A stretch of 64,000 nt of DNA from Callipepla californica brunnescens (taxonomy: Eukaryota > Chordata > Aves > Galliformes > Odontophoridae): positions 77,001 through 141,000 of the forward strand of contig JALIRH010000099.1 of NCBI GenBank assembly GCA_023055505.1. Direction: 5' to 3'. Made by a program: the position numbers and the translations under genes. Shown here in pieces: positions 11,681-22,583 of this stretch. Each line of letters opens with the position of its first letter. The first letter of the stretch is position 1. The notes under the pieces are model-generated. The model saw only the letters and a list, made by a program, of their open reading frames with translations. It made no database searches and was not told the DNA's origin.

Positions 11681-14600
11681 TAAGGAGGCTATGGGAGGCT
11701 ATGGGGCAGCTATGGTGCATCAGTGAGGAAGCTATGGGGCGGCTTTGGGGCAGCATTTTGGCAGCTATGGGGCAGCAGTGGGACAGCTATGAGGAGGCTA
11801 TGGGGAAGCTATGTGGCAGCAGAGAGCTAGCTATGGGGCAGCTATGAGGAGGCTAAGGGGAGGCTATGGGGCAGCTATAGAGCGCCTATGTGGCAGTAGT
11901 TGGGCAGATATAAGGCAGCAGTGGGGCAGCTATGGGGCGGGAATTAGGCAGCCATGGGGCACGTATGGGGCAGCAGTGAGGTAGCTATGGGGCAGCTATG
12001 GGTCAGCTATGAGGAGGTTATGGGGAGGCAATGGAGCAGCAGTGGGGCAGATATGGGACGGTTATTAAGAGGCTATGTGGCAGCTATGGGGCATTAGTGG
12101 GGCAGCTATGGGGAAGTAGTGGGGCAGATATGGGGCAGCAGTGAGGCAGCTATGGGGTAGCTATGAGAAAGCTATGGGGCAGTAGTGAGGAAGTAGTGAG
12201 GCAGCTTTGAGAAGGCTGTGGGGAAGCTATGGGGCAGCTATGGGGCACCAGTAAGGCAGCTATGGGGCACCAGTGAGGCAGCTATGGGGCACCAGTGAGG
12301 CAGCTATAGGGAGGCTACGGGGCAGCAGTGAGGGAGTAGAGAGTCAAATATGGAACATTAGTGCGGCAGCTATGGGGCATTAGTGGGGCAGTTATGAGGA
12401 GGCTATGGGGAGGCTATGGAGCAGCTATGGGGCAGCTATAGGGCAGCAGGGAGGTAACAATGGGGCAGCAGTTGGGAAGCTATGATGAGGCTATGGTGAG
12501 TCTACGGGGCAGCTATGGTACACCAGTGAGGCAGCCATGGGGCAGCTATGGTACACCAGTGAGGCAGCCATGGGGCAGCTATGGTACACCAGTGAGGCAG
12601 CCATGGGGCAGCTATGGGGCACCAATGGGACAGTTATGAGGAGGCTGTGGGGAAGCTATGGGGCAGCTATGGGGCAGCAATGAGGAGGGTATGGAGAGGC
12701 TATGGGGCAGCTATGGTGCAACAGTGAGGCAGCTATGGGGTAGCTTTGAGGAGGCTGTGGGGAGGATATGGGGTAGATATGTGGCAACGGTGTGGTAGCT
12801 ATGGGGAAGCTATGGGGCAGCAATGAGGGAGTAGTCGGTCAGCTATGGGGCATTAGTGCTGCAGCTATGGGGCCGAGTGGGGCAGTTAAGAGGAGGCTAT
12901 ATGGGGAGGCTATGGGGCAGCTATCGGACAGCATTGAGCTAGCTTTAGAACAGCTATGAGGAGGCTATGGGGCAGATATGGGGCAGCAGTCGGGCAGCTA
13001 TGGGGCGGATATGGAGCAGCAGTGGGGCAGGTATGGGGCAGTAGTAAGACAGCTATGTGGCAGCAGTGGGGCAGATATGAGGAGGCTATGAGGAGGCTAT
13101 GGGGCGGCTATGAAGCAGCAGTGAGGCAGTTATGAGGCGGCTATGGGTCAGATATGTGGCAGCAGTGAAGCAGCTATGGTGCGGCTATAAGGCAGCCATG
13201 GGGCAGCTATGGGTTAGCAGTGAGTCAGCTATGGGGCAGCAGTTGGGCAGCTATGAGGAGGCTATGGGGCAGCTATGGAGCAGATTTGAAACAGCTTTGG
13301 GGCGGCTGTGGGGCAGTAGTTTGGCAGCTATGAGGCAGCAGTTGGGCAGCAGTTGGGGCAGTAGTGAGGCAGCTATGTGGCAGCTCAGGAGAGGCTATGG
13401 GGCAGCTATGGGGCATTAGTGGGGCAGCTATGGGGAAGTAGTGGGGCAGATATGGGGCAGCAGTGAGGCAGCTATGGGGTAGCTATTGGGCAGTAGTGGG
13501 GAAGCAGTGAGGCAGCTATGGGGCAGCAGTTGGGCAGCTATAAAGAGGCTATGGAGAGGCTGTGCGGCAGCTATGGTGCATCAGTGAGGAAGCTATGGGG
13601 CGTCTTTAGGGCAGCAGTTTGACAGCTATGAGGCAGTCACAGGGCAGCTATGGGACAGCAGTGGGACAGCTATGAGGAGGCTAGAGGGCAGCTATGGGGC
13701 AGCTATGAGGAGGCTATGGGGAGGCTATGGGGCAGGTATATAGTGGCTATGTGGCAGTAGTCGGGCAGATATAAGGCATCAATGGGGCAGCAGTGGGGCA
13801 GCTATTGGGCGGCTATTAGGCAGCCATGGGGCGGCTATGGGGCAGCAGGGAGGTAGCAATGGGGCAGCAGTGGAGCAGCTATGATGAGGCTATGGCGAGG
13901 CTCTGGGGCAGCTATGGTGCACCAGTGAGGCAGCTATTGGGTAGCTATGAAGAGGCTGTGGGGAGGCTATGGGGCAGATATGTGGCAACGTTGAGGTAGC
14001 TATTGAGAAGCTATGGGGCAGCAGTGAGGCAGTAGTGGGTCAGCTATGGGGCATTAGTGCTGCAGCTATGGGGCCGCAGTGGGGCATCTAAGAGGAAGCT
14101 ATAGGGAGGCTATGGGGCAGCTATGGGGCAGCAGTGAGCTAGCTATAGAACAGCTATGAGGAGGCTATGGGGCAGCTATGGAGCAGATTTGAAACAGCTT
14201 TGGGGCGGCTATGGGGCAGTAGTTTGGCAGCTATGAGGCAGCAGTTGGGCAGCTATGGGGCAGTAGTGAGGCAGCTATGTGGCGGCTCAGGAGAGGCTAT
14301 GGGGCAGCTATGGGGCATTAGTGGGGCAGCTATGGGGAAGTAGTGGGGCAGGTAAGGGGCAGAAGTGAGGCAGCTATGAGGTAGCTATGAGGAGGCTATG
14401 GGGCAGTAGTGGGGAAGCAGTGAGGCAGCTATGGGGCAGCAGTTGGGCAGCTATGAGGAGGCTATGGGGAGGCTATGGGGCAGCAGTGAGGCAGTTTTGG
14501 GGCACCAGTGAGGCAGCTATGGGGAGGCTACGGGGCAGCAGTCGGGCAGCTATGGGGCGGATATGGAGCAGCAGTGGGGCAGATATGAGGAGGCTATGAG

Positions 14601-16245
14601 GAGGCTATGGGGCAGCAGTGAGGCAGCTATGGGACAGGTATGAGGCACTTATCAAGCAGCTCTGGGGCAGCGGGTGTGGCAGCTAAGAGGAGGCAATTGG
14701 GAGGCTATGGGGCAGCTATGAAGCAGCAGTGAGGCAGCTATGGGGCGTCTATGGGGCAGCAGTGGGGCAACTATGAGGAGACTATGGGGAGGCTATGGGG
14801 CAGCTATTGGGCAGCAGTGAGGCAGCAATGAGGCAGCTATGAGGAGGCTATGGGAAGCCGATGAGGCAGCTATAGAGCGGCTATGGGGCAGTAGTGGGGC
14901 AGCTATTGGGCAGCTATTGGGAAGCAGTGGCAAGGCTATCGGGCGGCTATTAGGCAGCCATTGGGCACCATGGGGCAGCAGTGAGGCAGCTATGGGACGG
15001 CTATGGGGAGGCTATGGGGCAGGTATGGGGCAGCAGTGGGGCAGCTATGGAGCAGATATCGAGAGGTTATGAGGCAGCTATGGGGTGGCGATGAGGCAGA
15101 CATAGGGAAGCTATGGTGGAGCAGGGAGGCAGCTATGGGGTGGCTATGGGGCAGCAGTGAGACAGCTATGGGGCAAGTATGGGGAGGCTATGGGGCAGTA
15201 ATGGGGCAGCTATGGGGCGGCTATGAGGCAGCCATGGGGTACGTCTGGGGCACCAGTGAGGCAGCTATGGGGAGGCTATGGGGCAGCCATGGGGTACGTC
15301 TGGGGCACCAGTGAGGCAGCTATGGGCAGCAGTGAGGCAGCTATGGGGAGGCTATGGGGCAGCAGTGAGGCAGTAGTGGGTCAGCTATGGGGCATAAGTG
15401 CTGCAGCTATGGGGCTGCAGTGGGGCAGCTAAGAGGAAGCTATGGGGAGGCTATGGGGCAGCTATTGTGCATCAGTGAGGAAGCTACGAGGCGGCAATGG
15501 GGCAGCAGTTTTGCAGTTATGAGGCAGCTATGGGGCAGCAGTGAGGCAGCTATGAGGAGACTATGGGGAGGCTATGGGGCAGAAGTGGGGCAGCTATGGG
15601 GTAGCCATGGGGCAGCCATCAAACGGCTATGGGGCAGCAGTGGGGCAGCTAAGAGGAGGCTATGGACCAGCTATGGGGCGGCTACAAGGCAGCCATGGGG
15701 CAACTATGGGGAAGCAGTGAGAGAGCTATGAGGAGGCTATGGGTAGGCTATAGGGCAGGTATTGGACAGCTATGAGGCAGCCATGGTGCAGCTATGGGGC
15801 AGCAGTGGGGCAGCAATGGGGCGGCTATTAGGCAGCCATGGGGTGGCAATGGGACACCAGTGAGACATCTATGGGGTGGATATGTAGCAGCAGTGGGGCA
15901 GGTATGGGGCAGTAGTGGGGTAGCTATGAGGAGGCTACGGGGCAACTATGGGGCAGCAGAGAGGCAGCGATGGGACAGGTATGAGGAGGCTATGGGGAGA
16001 CTACGGGGCAGCTATGAAGCTGCAGTGAGGCAGCTATGGGGCGGCTATGGGGAGGCTATGGGGCAGCTATGGAAAAGCTATGAGGCAAGCATGGGGCTGC
16101 AGTTGGGCAGCTCTGGGGCCGCATTGAGGAAGCTATGGGGCAGCTCCGAGGAGCCTATGCAGCAGCTATGGAGCGGCTATGAGGCAGCTATGGGGCAGGT
16201 ATGAGGCAGCCATGAGGCGGCTGTGGGGCAGCAGTGAGGCAGCTA
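11681..16245 (+). repeat. 4.6-kb tandem duplication, copy 2
   Basis: Second copy of 7078-11680, starting at the shared TAAGGAGGCTATGGGAGGC junction. It lacks most of the extra single G bases of copy 1 but has a few of its own additions, such as CTATATGGGG near 12898 and CTATTGAG near 14000. Few base substitutions were seen between the copies, which points either to a recent duplication or to an assembly duplication. Confidence 0.85.
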
Positions 16246-16876
16246 TGAAGAGGCTATGGGGAGGCTATGGGGCAGCAGTGGGGCAGCTACGGGGCGGCTA
16301 TGAGGCAGCCATTGGGCATCTAAGGGGCAGCAGTGGGGCAGCTATAAAGAGGCTATGGGGAGGCTATGGGGCAGCTATGTGGCATCAGTGAGGAAGCTAT
16401 GGGGCGTCAATGGGGCAGCAGTTTGACAGCTATGAGGCAGCCACGGGGCAGCTATGGGGCAGCAGTGGGACAGCTATGAGGAGGCTATAGGGCAGCTATG
16501 GGGCAGCTCTGAGGAGGCTATGGGGAGGCTATGGAGCAGCTATGGGGCAGCAGTGAGGAAGCTATGGGGTGGCTATGGGGCGGCTATGAGGCAGCTATGG
16601 GGTAGCAGTGGGGCAGCTATGATGAGGCTATGGCGAGGCTCTGGGGCAGCTATGGTGCACAAGTGAGGCAGCTATTGGGTAGCTGTGAGGAGGCTGTGGG
16701 GAGGCTATTGGGCAGATATGCGGCAACGGTGAGGCAGCTATTGGGAAGCTATGGGGCAGCAGTGAGGCAGTAGTGGGTCAGCGATGGGGCAGCAGTGAGG
16801 CAGCTATGGGGCTGCAGTGGGGCATCTAAGAGGAAGCTATGGCAAGGCTATGGGGCAGCTATGGGGCAGCAATCGG

Positions 16877-17570
16877 GCTTTCCCACAAAGCGACACAATC
16901 CATCAGTGAACAGGGCGTATCTCTTTTCATCTTCTGTTAGTTCATTATATGGTGAGGCTTCTTTAGCACGTGACACCTCCTCTGCTGGGGTTGTTCCAAA
17001 CTTTTTACCTTCAGGCCAGTCCATGATCACCTCCAGGATTCCTGAACGGTTGGGGTTCCCCATCCGAGCTCGCTGTGTAATCAGCGCAATCCACTTACTC
17101 CAAGTGGCATCAGTAGCATGATGGGTAGAGGGAACTGTTCCTTTAAACATCCAGTTCAGTACTGGCAGTCGAGGTGCCAGAAGGAGCTGTGTTTCAGTAC
17201 CGATTACTTCAGAAGCAGCTCGAACCCCCTGATATGCGGCTAAGATCTCCTTCTCAGTTGGAGTGTAGCGCTCCTCAGACCCCCTGTATGCTCGACTCCA
17301 GAAACCAAGGGGTCGGCCTTGGGTCTCTCCAGAAGCTCTTTGCCACAAACTCCAAGTGGGACCTTCCTTTCCAGCAGCAGTGTAGAGGATGTTCTTTACA
17401 TCCTGTCCCGTCCGCACTGGCCCCAGGGCCACGGCACGGGCTATCTCCTGCTTCATTTGCTCAAAAGCCTGCTGCTGCTCAGGGCCCCACACAAAATCAT
17501 TCTTCTTCCAGAGGTCACCTGATAAAGGGGGCTCACAATGAGGCTGTAGTTTGGAACATGCAGTCTCCAA
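16877..17570 (-). pseudogene. pol: ERV pol fragment: connection domain and start of RNase H
   Basis: An open frame on the minus strand encodes the RT connection region and runs into RNase H, ending just past the FTDG motif that carries the first catalytic Asp. The three other acidic RNase H residues are missing because the coding region is cut at the minisatellite junction; the last residues of the open frame are minisatellite translation. It overlaps the RT frame around 17453-17570 in a different frame, so a frameshift separates it from RT. It cannot give an active RNase H. Confidence 0.85.
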
Positions 17571-18406
17571 AATCCCACTACACCCAGAAAAGCTTGGCTC
17601 TCTGTCTTACTGGTGGGTGGAGACATGGCAGTAATTTTGTCAATCCCATCTGTTGGGATGTGACGATGTCCATCTTGCCACTTTATGCCTAGGAACTGAA
17701 TTTCTTGTGCAGGTCCTTTCACTTTGCTTCGCTTAATAGCGAAGCCAGCTCGCAGGAGGATCTGTATTATTGTCTCTCCTTTCTTAAAAACTTCCTCTGC
17801 TGTATTGCCCCATACAGCAATATCATCGATGTACTGCAGATGCTCAGGAGCAGCACCCTGTTCCAATGCAGTTTGGATCAACCCATGGCAAATGGTTGGG
17901 CTGTGCTTCCACCCCTGGGGCAAACGGTTCCAGGTGTACTGAACGCCTCTCCAGGTGAAGGCAAACTGTGGCCTGCATTCTGTGGCCAAGGGAATTGAAA
18001 AGAAGGCGTTAGCAATGTCAATGGTGGCATACCACTTGGCTGCTTTTGACTCCAGTTCATACTGGAGTTGAAGCATGTCTGGCACAGCAGCACTCAGTGG
18101 AGGTGTGACTTCGTTCAGGCCACGGTAATCTACCGTCAACCTCCATTCTCCGTTGGCTTTACGCACTGGCCATATGGGGCTGTTAAACGGGGAGTGAGTT
18201 TTGCTGATCACTCCCTGGCTCTCTAGCTGACGAATCAGATGATGAATGGGGAGCAAGGAATCCCTGTTGGTGCGGTACTGCCGTCTGTGCACCGTTTTTG
18301 TAGCAATTGGTACCTGTTGCTCCTCCACTTGTAGCAACCCCACAACAGATGGATCTTCTGACAGGCCAGGTAAAACAGATAGTTGCTTAATGCTATCTGT
18401 GTCCAC
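17453..18406 (-). pseudogene. pol: ERV pol fragment: reverse transcriptase
   Basis: A minus-strand frame of about 317 codons holds most of a retroviral RT palm and fingers. It has a VDYRGLN motif, an LPQGWKHSP motif and the catalytic YIDD box (17821-17832) followed by FLGIKW. The order and spacing are those of vertebrate ERV RTs. It is continuous through the RT core but leaves frame before RNase H. The protease lies upstream, separated by a stop and a shift. The RT motifs are intact, but the element as a whole is defective. Confidence 0.9.
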
Positions 18407-18471
18407 AGTAGCTATTCCAAAAGCCCATCGCTACCCCTTGGGATCCTTAAAGTGCCCCCTTCTGAGATAGT

Positions 18472-18660
18472 CTATACCAAGTATGCGTGGGGCCCCTGTC
18501 CAATCACTATAAGATGCTTCTGCCAGTCTTTACCCGTGAGGCTTATTTCTGCCTCCAGCACAGACAATTCCTGAAAGCCGCCAGTCACTCCAGAGAGATG
18601 AATCAATTCTGCCCCTTTATAACTTGAAGGCGTTAGAGTACATTGTGCACCAGTATCCAC
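18472..18660 (-). pseudogene. pro: ERV retropepsin-like protease fragment
   Basis: The DTGA active-site motif of retroviral aspartic proteases is at 18646-18657, followed by about 60 codons of plausible retropepsin. A TAG stop lies a few codons upstream of the motif and the frame ends before RT. The open stretch here begins at a GTG just before DTGA, which is not a true start; in life this would be part of a gag-pro-pol read-through product. The catalytic Asp is kept, but the reading frame is broken on both sides. Confidence 0.8.
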
Positions 18661-18864
18661 CAGTGCCTCCTATTTCTGTGGGTTTGATGTGCCAGGCCAC
18701 CGAATCCACACAGTCCAATACACTCTATTATCCCTCTCCCTCCTCTGGCTGAGGGCAGGGCCCCTCTATTCATTACCTGTAGTGACGGGAACAACTTCGC
18801 TGGTAGTTGGTCTGTGTTGTAATTCTCTCACCCGTACTCGCAGTGCAGGGGTGGGTTTTTGATG

Positions 18865-19974
18865 TCATTCCTTCATATCTTCTCCATTTGCACGTAAGTA
18901 ACTCCACAAAGCCGCACGCGACATGAAGTTAGTGAAGTTAGTGCTGTCATTTGCTCGAGCAGGATGGCGTTTGCTTCTGATAGCTGCAACCGATTCAACC
19001 CTATCAATCAGTTGGGATAATTTTCCCAGTATATCTTCCATTTGTCCTTCTAACTTTGATATGGCTGAAATGGACGCGTATGGCGGCGGAAATTTTTGTT
19101 TGAAGTTTTGAAGTGTAAGAATTAGTTCAAAAACTGGGGGTTTTCTGTCTTGGTCCTCATATCTGTTGAACGTTGTCACTAGTGTACCGGCGTACCTTTC
19201 TGGTGCTGACTTTGAAAGCTTCTGACATATTTCGGGTGTACTCCTTACTTTCTCCGGATCATGGTCCCGATCGTCAGGATCAAAGGTGGGATCATACAGC
19301 ATTTCCGCCACAGCTGTTTCTCTCAAATACTGGATGCCTTCCTCAATAGTTTTCCACCTTTTCACTTTAGGTGCCAGGTCACTCTTGTAGGGATATCTTT
19401 CCCTCACAGCTACTAGCATTCGTTGCCAGAGGCTGGCGATTCCATCCATATACCTGCTGATTCCTCTGTCGACAGCCGGATCTCGGGCAATGTTTCCTAG
19501 TTGGCGAGCTTCGTTACTATCAAGGGACACACTGTTGGCCCGGTTGTCCCAACACCGAAGCAACCAAGTGACAATACTCTCATCTGGACGTCGAATAAAC
19601 TCCTTTCTTGAGCCTTGGATCTCAGACATTTTCACGGGCCAACGAAACGTCGTAACTTTAACTTTCTCTTCACCTTCATCATCACTTTCTTCTCCATGTC
19701 TCTCACTTTTCTTTGTTGCCTTTCTCGATGGTGATGGGGTTGTGGCCACCCCCTCACCTATATCTTCCTCTTCTTTCGGCACCTCTTCTTTGCGTTCTAG
19801 GCGCGAGGACACACGTTTCCATTTCTTGCCTTCCACAGGGGCAACTGACTTTGATACTGGTGCTTCCTTTGGCTGGTCAGGTGTGACCGGGAGGTTTTCC
19901 TCTTTGGTTTGGGCCTCAGTTTGGACACTCTCTCTCTTCAGAATAGTATATAAACCTCGGTAAGCATAGGCCAA
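18865..19974 (-). pseudogene. gag: ERV Gag-like protein, start lost
   Basis: A frame of about 369 codons on the minus strand, placed between the leader ORF and the protease. The N-terminal third is acidic, Lys/Glu/Pro-rich and probably disordered. The central part (around residues 115-290) is helical with many Trp, Arg and Leu, as in retroviral capsids. The end carries a basic stretch. No CCHC zinc knuckle is seen. The frame opens after a TGA without an ATG at its head; the first in-frame ATG is internal. The preceding frame (20106-20522 plus the bases after its stop) seems to lead into it through a frameshift, so the original protein was probably longer. Confidence 0.75.
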
Positions 19975-20105
19975 GCCCCAGATAAGTGTTCCACCTCAGA
20001 TCTTTCTGAGCCGCAGCACCCTTTACTCAGATACAGGCCTAGCTCCTCAGGATCCTGCAATTGTTCAGGAGAAAAATCCCATGACACCGGGTGTCCCCAT
20101 CCTTC

Positions 20106-20522
20106 TCATTTCTTTCCTAAAACTCTCCACTCTCCCTGCCATTCAACATTCTCTGTTTCTGGGAGAAGCTTCCTGCACATGATGTAAAGTGCTACTACAT
20201 GCAGGAGGACTAATATCCCAATTATTAACACCATCCCTAAGCTGTGATCTTGAAAATTCATAAAAAACTGAGAGGGGAACCTGGATACCCATTCAAACAT
20301 CACATGGTTCGTTAACATGTTATCCTTTGTTCCATTAGCTGGGGTGCCCTGGGATCTGGCAGGTTCCTCTATCATTGCTTTTAATTTATCATACAGGGAC
20401 CAGACCCAATGGAACAGAATGGCAAACTTAACCAAGTTCCAGTACGTTTTGAGCATTAAGAGGGAAAAAGCGGTGAAGTACAATCCCTGTAAGGGCAGTT
20501 TTAACAGAAACAGAAAATACAT
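20106..20522 (-). pseudogene. ERV leader ORF with two hydrophobic segments
   Basis: A 138-codon minus-strand frame between the primer site and gag. An N-terminal hydrophobic stretch (about residues 1-50) is rich in Leu, Phe and Tyr. A second clear membrane segment (about residues 95-115, ending in a Cys-Arg-Lys stretch) follows a polar loop with an N-x-T site. After its TGA the same frame stays protein-like for about 50 codons, then appears to shift into the Gag frame. It may therefore be the N-terminal part of an extended Gag precursor or a separate accessory protein. I do not recognise a named family. Confidence 0.6.
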
Positions 20523-20733
20523 CTTTTTATTATTATTTTTTTTTTTTTCTTGTACTAAAACAATCTGGCAGTACCCAAAAGAAGTTTACAGATATCCCAA
20601 AACAACTGACAGTACGCCCGGACTTCAAGGTCGTGTTTTGCTGTACAGCACTTGCAGTACAGATAAGCTTGTTAACAACAGACAGAGATGTACTCTAAAA
20701 GTTTGTCTCTGTCTGGCTAAGGCAGCTGGTTGT

Positions 20734-20751
20734 GTCCCACGTTGGGCGCCA
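20734..20751 (-). promoter_or_regulatory. Primer-binding site, Lys-tRNA type
   Basis: On the minus strand TGGCGCCCAACGTGGGAC lies four bases inside the LTR end. It matches the known Lys1,2 primer-binding site at 17 of 18 bases. It would prime minus-strand DNA synthesis and fixes the direction of the element. Confidence 0.85.
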
Positions 20752-20755
20752 AAAA

Positions 20756-20998
20756 TGTCAGGGGTTTGTGAGCCGGTTCAGCCCGGCCCTGCGACAACCG
20801 AGGAAGGAGACCCACAGGCCCACACCCCGGACAAGGGGAAGGGGGAAAGGGAAAAAGGGAGATAAGCCCCAAAACAAAACAGCGGCAACGATCTGAGGGG
20901 GAAAAGCTAATTTACTAAATAAGACATCAGGAAGTAAATAACACAGTATAATGCAATACAATTTGGAATTAAGCCCAATGAATCAAACAAAACGAGTA

Positions 20999-21033
<35 letters not shown>

Positions 21034-21294
21034 GTGCCTGATAAACCGAAGGCCTTGCGCTAACGCTGAAGGCGGACGGCAGCGAGCACCCACTCCTAAG
21101 TGATCCTAGAGGAAAGAGAGAATGTCCCGTGACCGCAGAGAGTTTTTATCTGTTCCCTCTGAGCGGAAAACACGTGAAAAAATACAAAGCATTGCCAAGT
21201 CCTCTGGGGAATGTAGTTTTCTCCCTGACTCCCAATGCACCACATGATGCCATGATGTGGAATACCAGTACCAAAAAATCATAAAACCATGACA
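20756..21294 (-). mobile_element. 5' LTR of the minus-strand ERV (539 bp)
   Basis: Bounded by the inverted ends TGTCA (20756) and TGACA (21294), with the TG...CA termini of retroviral LTRs. It abuts the primer site at its inner end and CR1 LINE sequence at its outer end. It contains an (AG)14 microsatellite. A target duplication would begin CTTCC at 21295, but the opposite flank is lost, so this cannot be confirmed. The matching 3' LTR is not in the window. Confidence 0.88.
21003..21030. repeat. (AG)n microsatellite
   Basis: Fourteen uninterrupted AG dinucleotides inside the LTR, likely variable in length between individuals. Confidence 0.95.
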
Positions 21295-21830
21295 CTTCCT
21301 TACGGTCTTTTTTGTAGATGGGAGTCACATCGGCAAGCCTCCAATCTTGTGGGACCTCTCCAGATGACCAGGAATGCTGATAGATGACAGAAAGCGGCTT
21401 GGCAATCACCTCTGCCAGCTCCCTCAGCACCCTTGGTTGGATCCCATCTGGTCCCATGGACTTGCGGCAGTTCAGATGGAGGAGCAGGTCTCTGACTGTC
21501 TCTGCTAGGATCACAGGGGGTGTATGATGCGCTTCGTCCCAGACTTCCAGGTCAGGGCAAAAAGTATCCTGAGTTAACTGATCTGTCTATTAAAGAGAGA
21601 CGTGAAGAAGGCATTGAGAACCTCAGCCTTTTCCTTATCCTCTGTGGTTCCATTCCCTGCCGCATCAAGTAAAGGAGAGAAATTCTCCTTAGTTCTTTTA
21701 CTGTTAATATATTTGTAAAAGGATTTTTTGCTCTGCTTTACTGCAGTAGCCAGTCTAAGTTGGAGCTGGGCTTTTGCATTTCTAATTTCCTGCCTGTATT
21801 GGAGGGGAGCAGAGGCTTGCTTTAAATGTG
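21295..21830 (-). mobile_element. CR1 LINE fragment (endonuclease-RT linker and RT start)
   Basis: Minus-strand sequence encodes the conserved CR1 RT opening, with a KSMGPDGI motif, a PRVLRELAEVIAKPLS helix and DWRLADVTPIYKK, ending exactly at the ERV LTR. On the other side (21590-21800) it continues into the linker with a SKKSF.Y-type stretch and is broken by frameshifts. CR1 is the dominant LINE of birds and reptiles. Both ends are missing: one by ERV insertion, the other by truncation near 21830. It cannot code for an active RT. Confidence 0.87.
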
Positions 21831-21988
21831 GAGTAAGGAAGGAAAGGATGGAGAAGGATCTTGTGAACTGAGGTGGGAAGTGGGTATTTAGTCATTGGAA
21901 AGCCATTTTGAACTTTTACTACCTGAACGCTGTACATTTTGGGTTAGTCTTCCTTAACTTTCTGTTGGACTTCTTGTTTTTCAATCAG
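21831..21988. other. Intron-like sequence before the first XPO1-like exon
   Basis: AT-rich sequence without repeats, ending in a polypyrimidine tract and CAG at 21988, a good splice acceptor for the exon starting at 21989. No upstream XPO1 exon is seen before the CR1 fragment. Confidence 0.5.
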
Positions 21989-22087
21989 GTGCATCCGTTC
22001 TGTGGAGCAGTAGGATACGTGGTTGGGGCGCAGACAGACCGGACTGTACAGGAGCATCTGATAGAAAAACACATGCAGGCAACAAAA
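21989..22087 (+). pseudogene. XPO1-like: XPO1-like exon a, with 12-codon deletion
   Basis: Encodes 33 codons including AVGYVVGAQTDRTVQEHLIEK, then HM joined to QATK. In exportin-1 about 12 residues normally lie between these, so 36 bp appear to be lost in frame. The acceptor is CAG/G; the donor is GTCAGA, weaker than consensus. Phase 0 at both ends. Confidence 0.82.
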
Positions 22088-22399
22088 GTCAGACGGTACA
22101 TTTTGTGTATTCAACTAAAGTAAAAGTGCTGAATGTTTGTTGTTATTCCATTTTTTTTAATCTGTGGAATGAAGTGAACTTGGCTGTGCTGAACTTTTAT
22201 AAAGCAATGGTTGATCTGGCAGTAGAAGTGTTGAAGGAGACCTAAACAACTGAGACTGGTTTAAATCCAGTTGAAGAACTTGACAGAACATGCTTTAACA
22301 CAGCGTGTAAGATAAACACGTGAAAGTGACCGTTTTTGTATTAGAAGATAAATGGCGTTTTCATTGACTGAATGGAGTTAGCTCAGTTCTTTTCCACAG

Positions 22400-22583
22400 A
22401 ATGTTGATGTTCTGAAGGATCCTGAAGCCGTTACGCAGCTTGGTAGCATTCTGAAAAGCAGCGTAAGGGCATGGAAAGCAGCTGGCCGCCCCTTTGTGAT
22501 TCAGCTGGGAAGAATTGATTTAGATATGCTGAATATGTCCAAGTGCCCAAGTGAAAACATGTCTGCAGCTCTTGAGGCTGACG
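22400..22583 (+). pseudogene. XPO1-like: XPO1-like exon b
   Basis: Starts after CCACAG with NVDVLKDPEAV and ends at GACG/GTAAGA, a strong donor in phase 1. It contains PFVIQLGRIDLDMLN, an exportin-1 HEAT helix in which the usual Tyr after the GRI motif is Asp. Length and phase fit the next exon exactly. Confidence 0.87.

Larger units (their letters stand above)
6787..16876. repeat. 11-bp GC-rich minisatellite, second block
   Basis: About 10 kb of the same 11-bp family as 1877-5920 (GGGGCAGCTAT, GGGGCAGCAGT, GAGGAGGCTAT and variants). It contains a 4.6-kb direct duplication (separate entries) and weaker internal echoes: the segment near 16320-16500 matches 8940-9130. It ends abruptly at 16876/16877, where retroviral pol sequence begins in the middle of the RNase H domain. 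All open frames here are repeat translations. Confidence 0.93.
16877..21294 (-). mobile_element. Avian endogenous retrovirus, minus strand, 3' truncated
   Basis: Reading from right to left: 5' LTR (20756-21294), Lys-type primer site, a two-membrane-segment leader ORF, gag, retropepsin, reverse transcriptase and the first part of RNase H. The element then breaks off at 16877 against the 11-bp minisatellite. The remaining RNase H, integrase and 3' LTR are absent. Several stops and frameshifts separate the coding parts. Its pol organisation resembles the abundant ERV-L-like (class III) elements of birds, although a Lys primer site is more usual in class II, so the class is left open. It lies inside a CR1 LINE, so it inserted later than CR1. 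Confidence 0.88.

Noticed and set aside
1966..16666. Many open frames of 60-140 codons with GAAMGQLWGSY-like repeats
   Set aside because: They are translations of the 11-bp minisatellite; the same peptide appears in shifting frames and no start context, domain or codon bias supports a gene.
17174..19963. Plus-strand frames opposite gag and pol (for example 17174-17692 and 19490-19963)
   Set aside because: Antisense shadows of the minus-strand retroviral genes.
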